DNA of 64,000 nt from Nageia nagi (lineage: Eukaryota > Pinophyta). This document shows, in pieces, positions 57,742-64,000 of the stretch; the stretch's first letter is position 1, and every line of letters begins with the position of its first letter. A model generated the notes under the pieces. That model was not told the DNA's origin, ran no database searches, and saw nothing but the letters and a program-made list of their open reading frames with translations. The position numbers were made by a program, and so were the translations under genes. Location: positions 149,730,001 through 149,794,000 of the forward strand of contig JBITNC010000001.1 of NCBI GenBank assembly GCA_050084985.1, read 5' to 3'.

Positions 57742-60700
57742 CTAGGTAAACAAATCAAGAGAGTTTAGGATTGATGGATAATACTGCAAGTGTAAAAGAC
57801 CATCCAAAACCTTCTCTCTAATGAAGTGGGCTTGGATTTCTATATGTTTTATTCTCTGGTGAAAAATAAGATTCTTTTTCAAAGTAATAGCTGATTGATT
57901 ATCTGAAAAAATTTGAGATGGATGAACTTTCTCATAGTTAATTTCTTTCAAAATATACCTCAATAAAATGGCTTCTTGAGCTGCAACTAACATTACATGA
58001 TATTCAACTTTAGTGGTGGAGAGAGAAAAAGTAGGCTACTTCTTGTATGCTGAAGAGATAGCACCTAAATCAATGTTAAACACATAAGTAGAGGTTAATT
58101 TCCTATCATCTCTATCTTCCCCATAGTCAGAATCAGAGAATCCTAAGAGAAAAATGAGGGCAACTTGTTATACTTGAGAGCAAGATCCTTAGTGCTCACA
58201 ATATACATCAAAATTTGTTTAACAACATTGAAGTGCTCAACATATAATTTTTTTATAAAACGTGTCATCAAATTGATAACAAAGACAATATCTAGCTTGG
58301 AGATAGTCAAATAAAGAAGACTACTAATTAGTTGATTATAAGTTGTAGCATCTATCAACTAAGAGTTGGAACTAAGAAATAAAATGATTCTAGGAGAGAC
58401 TAAGATTGCAGCATGCTTGCACTCCTCCATTCCAAAATTTTGCAAGATATTTAAGATATGCTTGGATTGACTAAGGTAAGTACAATCCTTATATTGGTAC
58501 ACTTGCATACCAAGGTAGTAGTGCAATATATCAAGATCAATCATTTCAAAAGTTATCTTAAGTTTAGATATGCAATCTTATATGAGGACTATATTATTCC
58601 CTATAATCAATAGATCATCCACATAGAAAAGAATCAAGATCAAGTCTTGTCCTTGGTTGAGCACATAAATATCTGAGTCAAAGAAGCATTTAGAAAATCT
58701 AATGTCCTCAAAGTATCTTAAAATCTTTCTGTACCAAGCCCTAGGTGCTTGCTTAAGTCTATACAAAGACTTCTTTAACTTGCATATAAAAACTTATTTG
58801 CCTTTAACAACAAACCCTTCTCATTGGTTTATATAGATTTCTACATCTAATTCACCATTGAGAAAAGCATGCTTGACATCAAGTTGAAAAATTTTCCATC
58901 CCTGAGTTACTAAAAGAGCAAGGATTACCCTAACAATAGGCATCTTTACCACTAAAGAAAAGGTTTCCTCATAATCAACTCCATATTTTCAAGAGAAACC
59001 CTTATCTACTAACCTTGCTTTGTATTTCTTAATCTCTTCAATTGAATTATATTCTACCTTGTAAATCCATTTGTTACCAATCACATTTCATTCATTGGGA
59101 TAAAGAACCAAATTCCAAGTTTGATTCTTCATTAAAGCCTCATACTCCATATTCATTGCATTCATTTAACACTTATGCTTTGAAAATTCTTTGTAGTATG
59201 AGGGCTCATTCTTGTTATCAATTTTAACAAATAAGTATTTATTAATGGTCATACTCTTTTTTATCCTTTATGTTGGAGAGTTTTATTCCTTGGATGACAT
59301 ATCCACACTAACATCCAACTAGTTAGGAGCAACATAATAATCATCATCCTCATCAAGGTTCTTATAAGAAGTAGACTCTTCAGGTAGTTCATTGAACTTT
59401 ACATCCCTTGATATAAAGATTGCATCGGAATAAGGTTGATATAGCATGTAGCCTCTATGTTGATTATCATTACCCATAAAGATACACTTTTTGGATATTT
59501 TATCTATTTTCTTCCTTTTCTTAAGAAAAATAAAGGCATAAGCATTATAGCCAAAGATCCTAAAGTGAGAGATGTTAGGTTTCTTTTCTGACCATGCCTC
59601 ATATGGAGTTTTACATTCAACTATTTTTATAAGATACCTATTTAAGATATAGATTTCAATGTTTACAACTTCACCCCATAAGAAGCTAGAAAGATCTCCC
59701 AACATACATCTAGCCATTTCTTGAATGGTTCTATTCTTCCTTTTAGTTACACCATTTTGCTAAAGAGTGTAAGGGATAGTAAACTACCTCTTGATTCTAT
59801 ACTTGGTACAAAAATTATTGAATTCATTCTTATTATACTCACCCCCATTATTAGATCTTAACATCTTGATTTTGAATCCAAACTGATTTTCTACCAAGGC
59901 TTTGAAATCTTTGAACCTATCAAAGGTTTGATCCTTATGCTCTAAAAGATAACCAAATGTCATCCTACTAAATTCATCAATAAAGGTCAATACATAAGAT
60001 GTTTCTCTAAGTGACTTAATTAAAAAGAGACCCATCAAATCTGTATGCACAAGTTGAAGAGGTTGAGTTGCTCTAGTTGCCTTATCTTTTGAAAATTTTT
60101 ACCAATTCATTTTACCTAGAATGCACTTCTCACAAAGATCAATTGTAGGTGATATTGTAGGCAAACCTTTGACAAGTTCATGATATTTTTTGACTTGAAT
60201 GTTCTTATGGTTTAGGTGATCTAATTGATGATGCCAAAGATTTTGTCTAGAACAAACATGAGTTACAAGGTACATCTTTGTTGGAGATTGATCTACAATG
60301 TAAAGGTAATCTTTCACTGAACCTTTCATCAAAGTGGTAAGACTCTTTTTCATGCACCAAGAGTGTAAGTTAAACTCAAAGGAGTAATCCTTTCTTACAA
60401 TCTGAATTACAAAAAAGAGATTCATAGTGAGTTCAAGAATATAAAGCACATTAACAAGAATCTTCCTTTGTATCAACACATCCCAATACCTTTAAATTCA
60501 AGGATTAAACTATCATCTACCATAATTACATATTTTCTATACTTATGAAAGTTTTTAAACTTATCATTTTCAAAACATATGTGATTAGTGCATTCAAAAT
60601 CAATAATCCAATCACTTACTAAAGTGTGAGAGTTGGAGTAAAAGGTAACAACATAAGTAAAATTCTTATTCTTATTCTTATTATTAGATTTGTTTGGTTT

Positions 60701-61560
60701 TTCAAATACTTTTTCACCTTGCCTTTTCTTTTTTCTAAAGCAATCAACTTTCATATGACCATAGATGCTATAAAAATTACAATTTTTGTCAAATTTAGCT
60801 TTAGTTTTCTTTAATTTATCATGATCATAATTCTTATTGTTCATACCTTTCTTAAAATTCTTCTTAGGAGCATTAGAACCCTTCTTTTGGTTATTGTTCA
60901 TCTTTTTGAAGTGAAGCTTCATTGGACCAAGTGCCATAGATGGCTCCTTAGGTGTGGTGATCAACACTTTATTATTAAGTATTTTCTTATACTTAAAGAT
61001 AAGCCTTGATAGATTTTCCAAGGAGAACACTTTTTTTCATCATCAAGCCTAGTTTTAATAATAGTTACAAACTAACTAAACTTAGCAGAGAGGCTTTTGA
61101 AGGATAATAAAAGTTAAAAACTCATAATTGATCCAATTACAACCACACCCCACAAGTTATTTCCTAAGTTCAACAACCTTATTTAGATATATAGCCACAC
61201 TTTTATTTTTTTTTTCACATGATTAAAGCAACTTTTGAAAAATGGTGAACCTCCTAGAAAATTTTGTGCCAAGGTAGATACTCTTTAATTTATCCAAGCT
61301 TCCTTTGTAGTGTTTTAAGAAGATATCATAAGGAGGATCTCATTTAAAACTGTAACAAAGATCATAGAAGTTGCCAAATCATTCTTAGTATTATAAGCTT
61401 CAAGTTTCTTCTCCCTTGATGGAGCAAATTTGTTTTCATTGATAATCATCTAAAGTTTTTGTGCTTAAAGTTCTGTCTTCATCCTATGTTTCTAAATACC
61501 ATAGTTAGAACGATATAAGATATGGTTTAGTGCAAAAGAGTCTCCTATTGCTACAAAATA
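57742..61560 (-). pseudogene. copia gag-pol polyprotein, frameshifted
   Basis: Read right to left. Gag: EAYNTKNDLATSMIF (about 61,400) and NTTKEAW. Zinc knuckle CNFYSIYGHMKVDC (60,782) has lost its second Cys. Protease: DWIIDFECTNHIC (60,617), where the DSG active site reads DFE. Pre-integrase HHQLDHLNHKN, then CEKCILGKM (60,126). Integrase core HTDLMGLFLIKSL (60,047), FIDEFSRMTFGYL and MLRSNNGGEYN, then TPYEAWSEKKPNISHFRIFG (59,604). RT: MYRLKQAPRAWY (58,766) and FYVDDLLIIG (58,628; YVDD intact). RNase H side: LISSLLYLTISKLDIVFVIN (58,331), SDNQSAITL (57,906) and KHIEIQAHFIREKV. At least four frameshifts and several stops divide the frame. Confidence 0.88.
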
Positions 61561-63389
61561 ATATGAAGGAGATAAATAATTTAAGCATACATGTTGAATT
61601 TAAAAATATTAATTATACAAATACATATTTAAACTAATCAACAAATCAAATGCTTAATTGTAAATAAGAATTAAAATCGTACATCCAACATCTTCATCAC
61701 CAAGTATAACTGAAAGAGAGAAAAATTAAGGTTTATTTTTTTGTTTAAAATTAAACCTTTACCCGGATGCCCACAAGGAGCCCAAGTCCTACCAATCCTC
61801 AACCAGTTTCCCTTGGGCAACAATATACTCTCACAAGGAGAAGTACTAGTTATTTTCTTAGGTTGTGACATATATTGGATTGACCAAATTAATTATCTTG
61901 ATCAAGTTTTCAATTTTTCTCTTAGGTTATCAAGATAATCTCTGAATGGATAGACGAACATGTGGTATCATTACACACATGCATGTCCATCTATATGGAG
62001 TTAAATCCAAACTTACAAAGGACTTAAGGGTAATTAAGAAGTACAAACTTTTTACCACTTGGAACGTCGAATTAAAAAGCTCCAATCCACCTTATCCTCA
62101 TCTCATGGCTCCCCAAACAAGTCATATTGTAGAAAAAATATGCAAATATGTTCATTTTAAGGGAAACTAATTTTTAATATTTGCATATTTTACATATAAA
62201 GTAAAATTGAAAAATAAATAAAATACTTTAAAAATAAAACTATATCCAACATCATCCATAAGTATGAACCAAAGAGTCCAATAGGTTTTGTCACAACCCC
62301 TAATGGATCTTTTTAGAAAATTTCATTAATTTTAAGTAATAAATGAGCCTAAGAGTCCAATAGATTTTGTTACAACCCTTATTAGAACTCTTTACAAAGG
62401 TCTATTATCAAAAATGATGAATTCTCCCCCTTGTTACTTAAAATTAGATTTAAAATAATTCCTTATTTGCAATTTATCATCAAAAAATAAGGTAAAAATA
62501 TTTAAGAAAATGTTATCCATTCACATGCATTAGGATAAAATATTAAATCATGCATTTAAAAGTTGTATCTAACCATATGTCTGCATCACACATACATTAA
62601 AATAAAATATTAATTCATACATACATAATTAATCCATGTATTATTAATATTAATCTATGCATAATTAATTAACATTAATCCATCCATGCATAATTAATTT
62701 TCCACTTGAAAGCATGCTATTTTTAAAAAATTCCTTAAAATAATTTGCACTTATGGTAAAATTAGCAAATAAAGACTCAAATTTTAGATAGCAATTAATG
62801 CAACATTTACCTCATACTATTTTTAATAAAATGAACTATATATATATAAAGTTTTTTAAAAAAATGCATGCATTATTTTTCTATTTTTAAAAAATGTATG
62901 CATGAATTATTTAAAAAATGCATACATGTAATTTATGCAATTATTAAAATGTATTATATTGTAAATTTTTTGCATATAACATTATATTAAAAAAATTTGT
63001 AAAATTTTTAACTATCTCTACACTAAATAGAAACTTGCAAATTTAAGCTATAATAACTTATTATTGCTAAATTTAAGCAAATCTAATTTTACTTAAAAAT
63101 TTTGCAACTAACAAACTATTGTTAGTGAAATTAATGCATAGTAATAGCTTAAAAATAGAACTAACATGTTAGTATGAAAAAAAATATGGCAGTAATATCT
63201 AATTTGAATAAATTTTGCTAAATAAAATTTTATAATAAAATAATCACAAATTGGTTAGTAATAAAGCAAAATTTGATAATGGACAAGGTAGAAGGGAAAT
63301 TATACCTTCAAACCCTTTTACCTCAACAAAATAGATGGAGAAAGAAGAGGAATGACCTTTAAAGATGTTGATGAGGAGCCTCCATCCAT
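61561..63389 (-). other. 5' leader of the copia element
   Basis: About 1.8 kb, longer than usual for copia. CCTAAGAGTCCAATAGATTT and CCAAAGAGTCCAATAGGTTT (62,350 and 62,269) form a local direct repeat of about 75 bp. From 62,560 to 62,960 it is rich in CATGCATAATTAAT words. The plus-strand frames at 61,741-62,170 are not recognised. A small nested insertion is possible. Confidence 0.5.
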
Positions 63390-63401
63390 GTTCTGATACC
63401 A
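63390..63401 (-). other. Primer-binding site, initiator Met-tRNA
   Basis: The minus strand reads TGGTATCAGAAC, one change from the canonical TGGTATCAGAGC, two bases from the LTR end. Confidence 0.9.
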
Positions 63402-63403
63402 CT

Positions 63404-63862
63404 TGAAGAAATTAACCCTTTCTGAATTAACTTCTACTCTACCAAGATCTCAAGAAGGCACTTTCAATATCAATAGAATAGCATAATAACTCAAGCTAAT
63501 CTTACAAATAACATAAGATATAAAGTGGTTCCTCCTCCCTTGGGAGTACATCCATTAACTAAGATCTTCTTGTTCTCAAGGACCTCTCATACAAAATCTC
63601 TTCCCTCTCTCACACACTTTAAACTTGTAACAAAGCTTGCATTACAATTGTGTAACTAGGAAAGGGGAGGGTTCTTCTCTTTTTATAAGAAGAAACTCAC
63701 TTTATATTTAACCCTTTTTCTATTTTTAATATATTACCTATTTTTAATCCTATTTCTATGTTTATTCCTTTAATACTTTAAGGTATCTAATGATACTTTA
63801 AGTATTAAATGAATTTAAATTAAATAGAAATATTACATAATATTACATTACAAATTTTAACA
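63404..63862 (-). repeat. Right (5') LTR of the copia element
   Basis: It runs from TGAAGAAATTAACCC to CAAATTTTAACA and is 459 bp. It aligns with the left LTR throughout; the differences indicate considerable age. Confidence 0.92.
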
Positions 63863-63867
63863 ATAGT

Positions 63868-64000
63868 ACGGCTCTATGAAAAATAATATAGCATGTGTTT
63901 ATTCTTATTTTCTAATATTTTATGCATTTTGGCATTTAATATTTTAACGATATTATATTTTCATGTAATAGATCAATAGCATAGAGAAATTGTTAAAATT
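63868..64000 (+). pseudogene. TNP2 transposase, continuation after the copia insertion
   Basis: The sequence continues the exon broken at 56,249: joined across the duplication it reads on from FLRHIML toward MKNNIAC. The gene is cut by the window edge, so its 3' end and any right CACTA end lie outside. Confidence 0.55.

Larger units (their letters stand above)
56245..63867 (-). mobile_element. Complete but decayed Ty1/copia retrotransposon (TSD ATAGT)
   Basis: A perfect 5-bp duplication ATAGT (56,245-56,249 and 63,863-63,867) flanks LTRs at 56,250-56,668 and 63,404-63,862. The primer site is next to the right LTR and the polypurine tract next to the left one, so it reads right to left. Gag, protease, integrase, RT and RNase H remains occur in copia order. 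It is inserted in an exon of the TNP2 transposase: joining the flanks restores GGCATATCATGTTATAGT and then ACGGC. Confidence 0.92.

Noticed and set aside
61741-62170. Two plus-strand frames in the copia leader
   Set aside because: They oppose the element's direction, have no known motif and lie in a non-coding leader; kept only as a note.

Overview
This window is nuclear DNA from a large plant genome. It is AT-rich and I found no intact host gene; almost everything recognisable is a transposable element at some stage of decay, often one inside another. The plant assignment rests on Ty1/copia elements primed by initiator Met-tRNA, L1- and RTE-type LINEs, CACTA and hAT DNA transposons, tRNA-derived SINEs, a captured pentatricopeptide-repeat (PPR) fragment and GT-AG introns. 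The repeat load fits a giant genome such as a gymnosperm, but the species is not determined.

Layout. A dispersed non-coding repeat (here 'family A') forms the substrate, with four copies: copy 1 in pieces between 1 and 30,010, copy 4 at 31,724-32,590, copy 2 at 34,731-36,465, and copy 3 at 40,503-43,166 plus 44,416-44,800. The other copies act as empty sites that reveal insertions. Copy 1 was interrupted by a copia derivative (377-3226), two SINE-like insertions (3.7 and 5.7 kb), a gag-only LTR retrotransposon (5925-19,590, TSD CAACA) and a LINE pile (20.36-29.68 kb). The gag-only element was itself hit by an 8.8-kb hAT transposon (7346-16,132) and, in one LTR, by an unidentified 1.8-kb sequence. 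The LINE pile contains a CACTA element carrying a PPR fragment (20,818-22,414) and a foldback element with a self-complementary 24-bp minisatellite (about 23.27-24.21 kb).

From 30 to 50 kb there are an RTE LINE with an internal deletion, LINE 3' ends, a Mutator-like miniature element with tRNA-like repeats (36,521-37,414), several minisatellites, a decayed multi-exon gene (46.1-47.8 kb) and a TTAGGG-like array interrupted by an inverted-repeat element. From 52.3 kb to the right edge lies a CACTA-type TNP2 transposase gene preceded by a SET-domain coding region that may share its transcript. It is broken by a complete but decayed copia element (56,250-63,862) with LTRs, primer site, polypurine tract and a perfect 5-bp TSD.

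The most interesting system is the hAT element. It has 16-bp terminal inverted repeats, a degenerate 8-bp TSD and, inside each end, an array of about 20 copies of a 26-bp repeat. The two arrays are in inverted orientation, and each lies just upstream of one of two convergent genes: a transposase reading right, and a multi-exon gene of unknown function reading left. All genes here carry stops or frameshifts, so the window is a fossil record rather than a set of working genes.
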